A stretch of 64,000 nt of DNA from Clitopilus passeckerianus (Eukaryota > Basidiomycota > Agaricomycetes > Agaricales > Entolomataceae), in the NCBI GenBank assembly GCA_944990035.1, contig CALYLX010000069.1:372001-436000 (forward strand). Reading direction: 5' to 3'. The notes beneath the pieces were generated by a model. That model did not search any database. It worked only from the letters and a program-made list of their open reading frames with translations, and was not told where the DNA came from. Below, in pieces: positions 47,601-60,100 of the stretch (position 1 is its first letter; every line of letters starts with the position of its first letter). The position numbers and the translations under genes were made by a program.

Positions 47601-48156
47601 TTCGAGGTCAAGGGCGCCGTCGAATTTGACAAGTGGGATCGCTACGCCTATGGGACGAAAGACGCCCACACCGGTTGGTAGTGCTAAGGTTAATGGATCC
47701 TCCTTGCCTTCGTCAATGTCAACACCTAGGCCTTTGAGGCTGGCTTCTTCGCCCCATGTCAATTCGACACCTACCCCAGCTAATTATGGCTCAAAGGACA
47801 GAGCCCCAGTTCCGGTGCCCAGCATTCAAAGTGCTACACTTCCTCCCACCAGCGCCCTACCAAGGCCACCTCCGTCTCCACTCGTTTCCAACACGCCTCA
47901 GTCTGCTCCCGCCGGCTTGACCAACTTCCGTTCCTTGTCAACTTCTACTTCGGGGTCGCCCATCCCGTCATCGCTGACTCCCGGTGAGAGGAAGCCCAGG
48001 ACTGGAACTGGAATGGTGTACAGGAACTCGAGCGTTGGCCCAAGCAAGTTGAGGTTGCCTGCTGCGGCTGCTGCGGCTGCTGCCAATGGTAGCCTCTCTG
48101 CTTCGGTGTCAGGCATTGCACGACCTGCGAGGACCGCAGGACCTGTTGCTTTTTAA
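44672..48156 (+). CDS. Serine/proline-rich disordered protein with SED acidic motif, function unknown
   Basis: Three exons, 44672-46059, 46123-46350 and 46413-48156, join in phase to 1119 aa. The upstream frame continues to 44648, but 44672 is the first ATG and gives MPPLDPLLIGSFPVPP. Nearly the whole protein is low complexity: poly-Ser, P-rich and T-rich stretches, an alanine run near the C-terminus, and no membrane segment. Islands of complex sequence, likely functional motifs, are EFLIQEHNAKNDELL, RRSWIPHDEFGRPIPIPL, HYMLKHGLLSPKSKLLQEV, GVGLTTGLGWSDSEDEDAP, and LTRRLSKLNL followed by a run of short Ser-rich repeats (SFASLHS, SMGSLHS). Abundant SP/TP and RxxS sites suggest a heavily phosphorylated cytoplasmic or cell-cortex scaffold, but that is inference. 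I do not recognise the family. Confidence 0.82.
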
Positions 48157-51100
48157 GCACCATGTGAATTTGAAGGTGGTTTGATTGTCCGATAATTCGT
48201 TATTTTTTTCACCCTGGCCCTGGAATCCTCTTTATAACCTTCTTGTTCTCCTCATTTCCCTCTATCTTCGTCTTCGATCTTCTGTACTTCTGCTTGTTCT
48301 GGATAACCCATTTCTCGCTACCACAATCCTTTGTTCAACATACCATACCCCACATAAACCGTATATACACACACATACCTTCGGAAACCTTTCATTTCGT
48401 TGTTCGTTCCTGGCTTCCTATACCTATGCTCGCATCTCTTTCTCGGCATTTTTTGGATCTATCTTCACATTCACCTTATGCATTCATACCACACCTGCAT
48501 TTCTTATTCGTGGTTCAGAGCTCTAGCTCGTTCAGCTACTTAATCTAATTCTATAGCGTCATTGTGTCGTGGAAGATGTTATGATATAGGCTTGGTTAAT
48601 TTATTAGGATTTGTCTTGAAACAATAAAACATCCGTTCTTGTAAACCACAATTCTGAGACAACACGGAGAGAAGAATAGGTGGGTCTACTTTTGGGCTTC
48701 GAGATAATAAAGGCTGAGACAAAGGTCGGTCCCAGTCTTGCGATTCCGTTTGAGTTCCTTTCTGGCTGTGCTATTTGTGACCAAGTACTAGCTTCCGTCG
48801 CGTTCGTTGTAGCTCTTGGTAGCGTCTGGACGACACCTACGGTCATCAACATCCCCCCGCCCTTCCTTACAATTGCTCGTCTATGTCGATATTCCCTTGT
48901 CTGAAACCTGGGCGAGAAAATTGAAGGTAGGGCGGCGCACTCAATGGCCTGGTCCCGGAAGACAATTGTGGAAGAGGAGGCTATCGGGGAGGAGGACGGC
49001 GGGTCTTGTGTGGCAATCTGGTGGAAGCGGGCTCGTCCTTGTCGGGTTTCGTCTAGAACTCGAAAGGTATCCCTCGATTCCGTTTATTTAGGAGTTCGTT
49101 GGTAAACTGTAGAAAACTGTAGAAAACTGTCGCGGACCAGTAGAGACGTACAGAGAGTTTGGACGTCGGGGGAGAGTGTGTGGAACGGTGTGGAGGGTGT
49201 AGGCGTCGACACCTATTCCATTGCTTCTACTGCGCTTTGGTCTTCTTCTATCTAGGTCGTAATATCAAGAAAGATTTAGTACGTGTAGGCACTCCTTCAA
49301 CGCCTAGAAATTGACCGGGAAGCTTCAAAAGAGTGAGATAGGTGAAAGGGGACATCGTGGTTGTTGGGGCCACTGAATTCGAGTCACGAGTGGAGATGAA
49401 CACCTTACCAAACCACTACCACCAGCTTTACCAGACAATTTTCTATTGTACAAACTACCTTCACTAATACCTGGCCCATGCGCCACCTAAGGATGTGGCA
49501 ATCCCCCTCCGGCCACCGTTGAGTCGCTGGCTTTATATTGCGTCGTATGATTTAAAGACTTTGGATCGATTATCCCAACATCCGACTGGACGATACCCCT
49601 CAACTCCCTAGCACATTGACAAACGATCACCCCCAAAGCAAACCCGTCCCACACTGCTCCTACACCCAGGCCTGATCCTGTGGAGCCAAACAGAAAAAAT
49701 TCCTCGGTCTCGTACCTCGCCAATAATTTCCAGCGCATGAAGCGCCTCATGCATACAGTGTGTCAATTATTATTAGGCAGTGGCAAGATGGCTCAGCCGT
49801 GAGGAAAGAGGGGATTTCACTGGAGGTAATCTTATACATGGGCCTTGACGATCCCTCAGATGTATCTCCTACATTTCTGCTACAATGCAGGGCAATCTAC
49901 TACGTCGTAACAAACGTGTTTTAGCTAGAAACTAAATGGCGGAGACAATTGGAGAAAATGGAACTGATATTCAGGGGCTTCCTTTGGGTCTCGACGTTTA
50001 ATAATTAGGGTACGCATGCCGATCAACGTCATGTATTTACGTCTCGTGTATTGCCGGAGAAATCCTCGAAGCCTTCTCTCCCCCAAACAGAAGTAATAAA
50101 ACTCTGGTGCAAGGGAACGGGTTGTGCGAATATCTGCCTGGATTAAGGTGTTCGCGACGTCGTGCAGGCTGGAATATTTGATTGATGTTACAAGGGAATA
50201 ATTGACTCATGGCCGTGTCCATTGGGAGTTGTTGTTTAGTCGATCGACTCCCTAGTAGCTGTCCCACGCTAACCATTTTCAATTATTTCTTCCATCAGCA
50301 AATCCGTTGTCGACTCTTGGATACCCCCCATCTCGATCTCGAAGATAGCCCAATTTGTGCGATAGAATTTAACCCTGTGGGTTCTTGACATATCAACCAC
50401 AAATGCCCGGCTGAACCCGTGCTCCTGCGGCAATATTCTGTTTCATCGTACCTAGAAGGGACCAGGCCTAAAAAGAGTCAAGTGTGCAAGATGCCCCGCC
50501 GATGGTCAACCACAGGGCTAGGGCCTCTTCACTTAGGGTGTTGCCTATGGCCTACGGATTCGCCGGGCCTCCATATAAGAGAAGCCTCTAAATCATGTTT
50601 GTCAGATTTATTCTCGTGAAAAGCTAACGGCCTGCTTCGCTGCGGGACGTGTGGCATACCATCGGTAGTTTCTCTCATCGCCGAGGCTATTCATCAGGGA
50701 AGCAGGGCTCGGCCGCCAGTCGAGCAGCCCTAGGTTCTAGGATTATGCCCTGTCAAACCTGTTGATCAGATACTTTCCGAGTTCAGGATTGTTACTGCCG
50801 ATTAGAAGAGCCAAGTGTTGTTGCCGCGAGGCGTGGGTTCGCACAACATATCTAAATCGCTCTACGACCGTTCAAGTCGACATAAGGGATGTCGTAATCC
50901 GCCCTTGGAATATTGGGAATGTATTCAATAAATATACCTGAAAAGAAAGCGCCAGAGATAGCCGGGAATCGTAATTTAGTCATTCGGGATTGATCAGGCA
51001 GTTTGACCAAGGTCTCCGCAGCGCGGTTGCAGATATGAGGCCCAGTGGAAACAATCTTCAGGCCACCAACTGGCGGAGAAACCAGACGCAGGGGCTCTGG

Positions 51101-51969
51101 TATACTCTTTGCATGCTACCTATCCTATTGTCTTCACAGTACCTTTCGTTAGCGAACCCGGATGAAAAGTGTTCGCCAACGATAGGTCTAAGCTGATTAT
51201 CCTAATCGAAGACAACAGGCGGATTTCGGTATAAGACCCCAGGCGGGTATTGTACCGTGGGCTTCCAACGCGTTCATGGAGGTGGAACCCCCGAGAACGG
51301 CCTTTACGCCGAGAAGAAAGGGGCCAAGACCTGCAGCCGATGATTTAACAATCTGATGGAGATCAAAATCTGTAGATTCATACCATACCAACTGAGGTGA
51401 TCAACAGGATTGAAGCACGACATCCTTCGAGTCTTACATAGACAGGCAATATTTTAGAGTGGACGTAGGAATTCCATTGGGAAAACGTGCAACAGGAGAG
51501 CAGAGAGAGGCTACATAGGTAGGTTGTGATGTCGAATGATTCGACAGAGGTGGAGCAATGCCCCTGATATGTTGTAGGGTATACAAACATGGTGGAACCG
51601 TACAGAAGGATTGAGGTAGAATAAATGACGATGAGATGGATAAGGTATAGTGCATTGTCCATGAAAGAAAGAATCAATTGTAGGTAATGAGGAGGATGAG
51701 GAGCAACGCCAGTGATACAGTGCGGATGGAGTGGGGGCGAGATTATTGAACAGTGACGAGATAAAGCGGTGGATAACAATGTAGCAGAGAAAATCGTAGC
51801 AAGTTAACAGCCGGGAGTAGAAACACACGAGAGTATTGGTAACACAGACAACGGATATCATGAGGAGCCACGAGAGCTGGAAGTAGAAAAACAAAAGCAA
51901 GATGACAGCAGAAATCATAAAAAGCGTGCTCGCCTGGCGAGAATCAGGCCGGGTCTACCAACCTTGGAA
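48157..51969. other. Gene-poor 3.8 kb
   Basis: The left end is the CT-rich 3' region of the serine-rich gene. The right end (about 51400-51969) is the 3' region of the minus-strand finger gene. A tandem gtagaaaact repeat lies near 49103-49132. A short minus-strand ATG frame at 49487-49750 is not supported by a continuing exon. Confidence 0.45.
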
Positions 51970-54389
51970 TTAGTCCTCCTCCATCAGTTGATCTTCCTCC
52001 TCCTCCTCAGACTCCAACTCATCCTCCTCGTACCCATCCTCGTCCTCATCAGAGTCGGAATCATTAGAAGTACGCTTGCCCTTAGCAGTACTGCCACTTC
52101 CTTTTTTCTTCCCTCCACCCTTCTTCGGCGACTGGCTCTTCGACTTTCCCCTTTTCTTGCCGGCTTGCGCTGAAGTCGGCTGTGGCGGTGGAAGCCCCTG
52201 CTCCTTCCTCCACTTGCACGTCTTGTAATGCCGATTCAGCGCGTCCAGCCTAGATAACAGCTGGCCGCACCCGCATCGGTCAGGCCCGAACACTGCAGGT
52301 TCAGGGGTTTCCCCTTCCTCCTGCAAGTTCTGCATCTGGAGGTCTCGATGACAGGAGTCAAGATGACGGTATGCATCGTTGCGTCGAGAGAAGGTTTGGT
52401 TGCAGGCTCCGCTGAGATATAGAGGGCATAAGAAACGACGTTGACCATCGAGCACTGACTCATCGACTTTGACGCGCCCAGTGTTGGATTTCTTCTTCTT
52501 CGCAAAGGAGGGAGTCGGGGTGGCTGTGGGCTTGGGTGGAGGAGGTATCTCCGTCTCGCCTGGCATCATCCTCTTTTTCTTCCGACCGCTTAATGGTGCT
52601 CCTCCGGTAGAGGAAGCGGCACTCAAAAGCAGGGGAATACCATTCGGGATATGGTGATGAGAAGAAGAAGAAGAGTTGGCCGAGAACACAGAGTTGGAAG
52701 GCCCCATATTGGGAGGACCCATGTTGGGTGGCGTAACGCGGAATCGGGACGTTGAGCTAGTACGGGAGCTGGGAGGCGAGGCGCGGTGCCCGGAGTGCGG
52801 TCCATGATGATACAGTGAGTAATCCATATCGGCATCCCCATCATAATCCCCGTGTTCAGAGCCGCTGCCATTGCTGCCTTCTGATCCAGAGTGGTCGTCA
52901 TAACCGCGAGTGGGTCTCTTCCCTTTGTGATCGTAGTAGGGACGAGAGGTCCGGTACGACGATGCAGCAGCTGGGTCATACGGGTTGGAGTAGTTGTAAC
53001 CCGCGGAAGATGAATAAGGGGAGTGGCCTCGTGGTCGTCTGTATGAAAGGGAAGATGTTGCCGACGAGGTGGATGTTGGAGGATGTGCGTGTGCGGATGC
53101 CGGAGACGGGGGATCATACGAGGGATCACGTTCAGAGGACATAGGGAATTCTCCACGATTCGAGTAGGAGGAGTAAGGAGTAGGGTGAGAGGCAGAACGG
53201 TCATGAGTGAGTGGCGAATCGTAATACCGACTTGGGCGATATTCTGTCTGGAGTGGAGGCAGGTGATGGGGTGCTGAACTTGAACGAGAATGGCCATAGC
53301 TTGGAGGAGGTCGAATTAGTCTGGGAACAAAGGATTGGGCAGACTGAGTGGCGTCGTCTGAAGGGGATGCAGAGCCTTCTCGGGAGTGCGGTGGTGACCA
53401 TTTGGCAGAACGTAGGCGACCCAAACGGTCGGAGGGCATAATGTGAGGCGAGTTCGACGTGTTAGACGTAGGTGACCTGGCTGCTTCACCTGTAGCAGCC
53501 GCTGAAGTGGATGGATGTGGCGATATGGAATTCCTGCGGTAATGGGCTCGATCCCCTCGATATCCACGTTGATCACGGTCAACGGGGTAAGGGGAATGTC
53601 GTGGATGCGAGCGACGGTGTGTGCGTGTCGCTCCGGGTGAGGGAGGCTGCTCTCCTCGATCCAGAGAGGAAGAATTTTCCATGATGGGTGGTGTGGCGTA
53701 ACCTGTGCGCGTGGCGTGACCATCGGTATTAGTACTCGTGGTTACACCTGAGGGCCGGCCGCTTCTCTCCGCCGAGGTGCATTCTGCACCGTCGTCGGTT
53801 TGCAGCGAGTCCGAATCCTTGGTTGAATTGAGGAGGTGGGCCGGGAGCGGAATGGTTGCGGATAGGTGGTTGGGTGGCGTAATCGGAGGTGGTGTACTGT
53901 TTATCGAAGATGAATCTGATCCCGGCGAATTGGGAACGACGTTGTCGTCAATGTCCTCGTCGTATACAGCTCTTTTAGCACGTTCTATAGCCTCTATAGT
54001 GTCCCAGAAGTCGGGGAAGAGAGCAGAAGGCTCAAAGGCTTCAGGCTGGGTATTTTCAACGATTTGAAGGCGCCGAAATGGGCTTGTGGCCGCAATTTCT
54101 TGCGTAAAAGGCTCAACCTTTAAGTCTTGAACGCCAATATAGACGTTATTAGTCGTTTTGTAGTCGTATGCGAAGCTATCCCGTTCGTTCTGAGGCAATG
54201 AAGGGGAGCAGAGTGCGATTGGGGACAACTCAGTGTCCAACCCGGTAAACCCTAACGGTGGGTTAGGCTGCCCATAGCCGGAAACAAGTGATCTAAAGGC
54301 GCTCAGCAAAACAAATGAATACAAAGGCCAAGCGCTTACGGTGCCACTGTCCCTACTAGCCAGTCATCCCATCCTTCGAAGTTGAGCAT
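51970..54389 (-). CDS. C2H2/C2HC-type zinc-finger protein, probable transcription factor
   Basis: The model is complement(51970..54292, 54340..54389), 790 aa. A 50-base first exon (MLNFEGWDDWLVGTVA) is joined by a GTAAGC...TTTAG intron. An ATG at 54324 inside the intron would give another N-terminus, but the spliced version reads through cleanly. The middle 500 residues are disordered, rich in S, P, H and Y. Two fingers lie near the C-terminus: the first is C-x6-C-x12-H-x3-C/H (FLCPLYLSGACNQTF, then RHLDSCH), the second is C-x-C-x12-H-x3-C (CGCGQLLSRLDALNRHYKTC). A basic cluster GKKRGKSKSQSPKK and a long acidic tail of E and D follow. Finger, basic region and acidic end together fit a nuclear DNA-binding regulator. 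Targets are unknown. Confidence 0.82.
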
Positions 54390-57100
54390 GATGATTTGCC
54401 TTGAGGCTTTTTGGTGGAAAGGGAGGAGGGTAGGTAGCAATGTGAGGGAACTTCGTGGAGGTGGGGAAACACTCTTCGTTCCTTGGACGCGCCCTAAATA
54501 AACACACGTCTTTTCTGAATGTGGGTCCATGTTGACCACGAAGATTGGAATCTTGGTATGTGATCCAAACAATTGGCAACTAATAAATGGGTCAATATAT
54601 GGGAAGTTTTTTTCTTCAACCCTGTGTCCGTCGAGTCATTCTTAACATTATTTAGCTCGGCCCGTTCACCTCATTTCCACCTTCATTTACGAGGCTGGAA
54701 CGAATATGCAGTGTCATCCTCCTGTCAAGATACCTCTTGGAGCAAGCGGCCAAGTACTCGGCTTCAATGCTTTTCCTATCGATTACTCAAAAGAGGGAAT
54801 TGGGAGGCACTCCTTAGCGGCGTGGTACTTTCTGTCGGAAATTCAAGTTTTGTTCTCTTTCGGAGGAATACAGGGGGCATGCGGGATTCTCCTTATGGTC
54901 GCGATGCATCTCATCAATCTTAGCGCCATTGACTGGAGACTTCTTAGACGCCGTCTCGACGGAACCAGGGTTTAGAGACATTTTGAGAATCTCATGATCG
55001 AACAGACATCCGTGTTGGTCGTGAAATCGGATTGCCCTTGCTTTGTCTCTTCTGATTATCTGTCACTCCTGATATCACGCTGCTGCAGCGTTCAGATGGT
55101 CGGATAATCTCATTGATCACGACTTCATCAAACTAATTGTAATTTACATGTTTTACTGGCAAGGCATTCTCTCCCCCTTTGAGGCGGCCTTGCATATGCC
55201 ATGAGGATAACTGGCTATTGTCTAGAGCTATGCTGTTATGCATCACAGCTGTACGGGTCCAATGGCTTGGGCTCTTCGCGCTGTTCTCGACCCAAATAAT
55301 GCAAGGGCTGGCGTGACTGGTGGAATAGTATGCCCTTAGCTAGAATCCTGCCTTTGTGCACGGCACCTCACACTCGTGATCCGAGCTTGCGTATACTATC
55401 TGGAGCGCGTGCGATATTTATCCTTGGGGATTTGTCCCTTCCCTCACTGATGGTGATGATCGACGCTACGTTCAGTGGGACAAAGACAAAAAGCCTTAGA
55501 GAGGATAGATAGCCGTGCCTGCTAATTCACAGCCTCGTCGTGCAACATATGGACCAACTGAGGCCAACTAAGGTCTACAACTACGGCGGACTCGAGCTCC
55601 ACAGCTCGCAAAATTCCTTCTCGCCGTTCCGGCTGGAATCCTAGCCACTTTGGCGAAAATGGCGAGGATTTATAGGCATTCAACTGTGTAGCGGAGTCCG
55701 CGGCTCACTAATAGTCAGAGTTTTTGGTTGCGATGTGTGTGACCCGTTTACCCTGACGTTGATAGGCTCTGCATTGCTCGCCCCGAGGTTAGCAAGTGAG
55801 CCTAGCTTTTTCTGATCATAATATGGAGTTTGCCTTGTCGACCGTCCGGGTGTACCTTTTATCATCAGTCTCTGCATGTCACCTGCGGCTGCCTTCCACT
55901 CAGCGTTGACGATGGTTATCACACATTTAGGTACATTTCAAACCATCGGCGAAATAGGTGAAAGGAGAAATCGCGCAACCGGCATTTTCCAGGGGAGCCA
56001 TATCGAGCCCATAGCTCAACATGACGCGACGCGGACGCGTCTTCCTCATTTATTTGGCGCGTTTCACTACATATAGCATATGCTTAACAGTGAATAGAAC
56101 AGATGCAACGTCGCAAATGAATGGTTCGTGTCTCTACGTTGGGAAGAATCTATCCGCGTGCCTCATGCATACATGTTGGGGTATCGGAGACAATACCCCG
56201 CGGGAGTAGAGAAAGATAGGATAGATAACGTGGTTACAATCCCTTCAGATTGTTTATCCTACACAAAGGTATATTGTCTGAACCCGTGATACGATTTTCT
56301 GTACAGAAAATGGTACTTAAAATGCTATGCGTTCATATCCTATTCATTACTCCAATCCGGCCGTGCCTGTGAAGGATGATTCAACAGCTCTCAAGCATTG
56401 TGTTTTACTCCAAAATCCTAAAATTGCAGTTTTCGATTCCCAGTACCCTTCCTAGACTCAGGTTCTGGCATGGTGTTCTATCTGAGGTCCCTTAGGGACT
56501 GTCTAGGGTCCTTGAGAAGCTCTATCGCCCCATATGGGCTCTGCTTACTGCTGGGAAAAGATGCCCTCTGATCGAATGCATTGTTGTATCCTGGCTCAGA
56601 AGGCAGCGTGTTTGGATACTGCACCTGCGCCACCATTCCCCTTTCAGACTAATCACGTGAAAGCGTTTAGACAATCATGATGACATAATCAGGTCGCTGT
56701 GATAGAGTTCGGGCCAGGAAAAGGCTTCGGAACAGGAGAGCAAGATGCCTTATATTCCATTCTGGCACCGGGTGGAGGGCGAAAGATTACTCGGTTTCTT
56801 TGTGCTGGCCGGTGTTGAACCAGTTCCAAGGCAGAAATAACGAAATTAAGAGAAAGTATCAAGTTATTAAAGAGCACAAGGATCTCAGTGGAGGTGATAT
56901 AAAGATAATTAATACGAGCAGGCGGTTGATACAGAGTTCCACTTGGCAGTCCCCAAAACATACGAAAACGTGACAAAAGGATCCGAATCTCGAAGTGTAG
57001 AAAGCAAAAGATAATAATAATAATCAAATCAAGTCGTGAGGAGTAAAAAGAAACGAAAAAAGGACAGAAAAAAGTAGTAAAAAGCAAGAATATAAGTAAA
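54390..57100. other. Intergenic region
   Basis: About 2.7 kb. The right end holds the 3' region of the Set3-like gene with an ATAATAATAAT run near 57011. A plus-strand ATG frame of 89 codons at 54706-54975 has one hydrophobic stretch but no recognisable family. Confidence 0.4.
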
Positions 57101-60100
57101 CTACCGACCCCATCCACTGCCTCTTCTAGAGTTCCAAATTCTATCGCGATCGCGATCCCTGTCCAGGTCTCGTTCACGGTCGCGGTCACGGTCTGCAGAG
57201 GGGCCTCGAGGAGGGATTGAATGATGCCGACGATCCTTATCGTCATCGCGATCTTGGAATGAACGTGGGGGAGGAGGCATACGTGGGCGTTGCGAGAATG
57301 AGGGACCACTGCGATCTCCGCTATAGGGAGATGACTGGTAATTGCCACCGCTCATGCGCAGTGCACGAGGACCACTCGGTGGGGGCCGAGAGGATGGAGG
57401 TGGTCGTGCACCCTGGGATTGAGGTGATGTGGCCAGAGTTGAGAAGGATCTTGGTTGCGTTGGAGGAGTATGCGAGCGTGGAACGTAGGAACTTCCCCGG
57501 ATGGGCATCCGTGAGCTGAGAGGCTTTGCCGGGGGTGACGTCTCTCTTGGCGGACTCAGAATTTCGCCTTCTTCTTGCGAAAGGTTACGAGAACTGGTAG
57601 AGCGTATAGACAGTGAAGGCGAAGTGGTTCCAGGATTCAAGCTCTTGGTCGCTGTCGGTGGTGATGGTGGAACTACCCCATTGCTCTTCACCCCCGAGAT
57701 AGAAGGCTGTTCCTGTTCCGGCGGCGCAGGAGGTATCGCCGTTTCAAGCAATTCCTTCTTGGCTTCAAGGCTTCGCTGGTCATCAGAGGGTTGATCAACA
57801 GCAATGCCTGGCGCAGGCGAGTCCTCCGAAGGAGCCCTGTGCTTAGCTGGTTCCGCAAGAAGGGCACTAGGAGTCTCCACAACCGTTTGGTCCGACAATG
57901 GGGATGTGTCCATCGTGGTTTCAGCATCATGCGAAGGCAGATGCTCTGACGAGGTATGCAGCTGCAGTGTATTGGTGACCGCTTCCAAAGCATGCTGTAT
58001 AACTGGGGATGTAGGCGAGACACTGTCATTGGAATCCACAACCATTACGTGCTCTGCGGCGCCAGAGGTCTCTAGTGCCAGCTGAACGTGCGCGACAGCA
58101 GGGGATGCCTCCACGCTCCCACCAGCCACGCTAGGGGTTGCGCTGATTGTGGCTTTCTCCTCTTCCTTTTTCTTCTTTTTCCTCAGAGCGAAGTCCTTGA
58201 GAGACATCTTGACCTTGGGAGGAGGCGGTGGCAGGGGAGTGGGCTCTCTGGCTGGAGCTGGCGTAGGTGAACGGACTCTGACGTCGATACTTTCTGGGAT
58301 TGGGGAGGTGCTTGCCTCAGGACTCTGAGCAATCGTCGGGGCTGGTGCTTGGGTTTCCACAGGTGGCTCTACGTCCGCAGGAGGTTGGTCGTGTGCAGGT
58401 GCAGGTGATTCCATAGCACCATCATCGCTGAGGGAAGGGGCTGGCAGTTGAGAAGGTGAGGGGGTCTCTGGAGGAGACTGGGGCCGTTCCACTTCTTCCA
58501 CTTTCTCCTCCCGTTGTTGCGGTTCCAGACTCTCCTGTTTCGGCGGAGGAAGTTCCTCGTTCCTTCGAAGAGGTGACCATGAAGGTTGTAAAACCTGAGG
58601 AGAATCGACGGCTTCAGTGGAGGCGCGGGGTGGAGAGCCCACTGGCGTCTGCAGATCTTGCACCCTTTCTTCTACGTCCATAGCTGAATCAACCCGGGGA
58701 GTATCTTGCTCCATAGCAGTGTCCATTGGTGTTGGATGAGGTGGTTGGATGGTCTGCTGAGGTGGTTGAACAATCTCCGGGGGTGGTTGCGGAGCAGGCG
58801 ACTCAACCTTTGGCGGTGGTGACCGATGAGTGAAACTGAACGGATATTCAGTTCCTTCTAGCCTATCTCGATTAGTGGCATTGAGAATCTTGTGTAGGCT
58901 GGACGTGGCAGGCCTCCATGTTGAAACGGCCGGAGAAGAAAGGGAAAGCCTCGAGAAAGGCTCGGATGGGGAAGCTGCTGCTACTGCTGCTTCCGCAAGA
59001 AAGGAGAGGGAGCTGCGAGGAAAAGTCGGAAGGGAGCTTGGTCTCTCGGGAGCCGAGGAAGGTGGCGGTGTTGAAGTTGGTACGGCATGGAATGACGCTG
59101 TTGGGTGGGCGGGTCAGGAAGGCCAAAGAACAACATAACATAACACGTACGCTTCTCAACGACCTCTTCCATGGGTTCACTTCGCTCACGATGTTCATGT
59201 TCGGGAGTTGCATCAGGAGGGTAGGTCAAATCTAGTCCAACAGTCAGATATCTCGATAAGAGTGATGTGAATATAAGCATACCGTCCATCTCAACGTCCT
59301 CCTCTGGAGTAGTCTGCTTTGCGGATTTAACCACCGGTCGAAGCACATCCTCCTGCCGAAAAAGTCCTGGATCCTTCTTCAAAGTCTCCGTCTCCTTGTG
59401 CATCCACCTCTTCCTCATCTTTGGCGGCATCTGCTCCTCCTTGACCTCAGCAGTCACACCGTCGCCCTCTTCCGGTGCTGCACCTTCCCCGAGAACATGT
59501 GCTGGCCGGTTATCTCGGTCAAATGTGACCTGCCTAGGTTTGGCCCCCCGATCAGCACCTTTCCGCAGAGCTGGGTCTGGTGGTCTAGGTTGTTGCTGTG
59601 TTTGCGGCCTCTCCTTCATCCAGACTTCATCTTCCGTCTCCTCCCCATCTTGAAGATTGTCCCCAGACATATTGATATCTCCACGTTGCCGACTAACTGG
59701 TGTTGGATCCTCCTCTGGCCACATCTCCACACCACCCATCCCACCGCTGCCTTTCGACTTCGGTCGCGTTCTAAACCCTCTTTGGTGCCCCAACAATGGT
59801 CCGAAATCGACGTCACGGTCACGGTCAACGTCCATGCCCTCACTTCCTTCAACCTCAACCTCCTCGTCCTCCAGCCCACTCTCATCCCCATCATGGCCAT
59901 CATGAGAGGTTGACCTTCTCGGTCGGCGTCGAAGCCTTGAAGGACCAGGATTGAGAGACCCATAATGGTGCTCATCGTATACGAACCGCTCCATCTGTGT
60001 CAGGGCGCAGTCCTTCGTGTTTCGGCCACATGCGCATGTCATGAATGCCGAAGTGATACCGTGTAGGATACCGGCCATCTGATCCTTGAGGTGTGCTAGA

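Noticed and set aside
51378..51918. Overlapping minus-strand frames rich in H, F, Y and C after the zinc-finger gene
   Set aside because: They lie directly downstream of its stop codon and look like 3' untranslated sequence.
54706..54975. Plus-strand 89-codon frame with one hydrophobic segment
   Set aside because: No recognisable family and no support from splicing or promoter signals.
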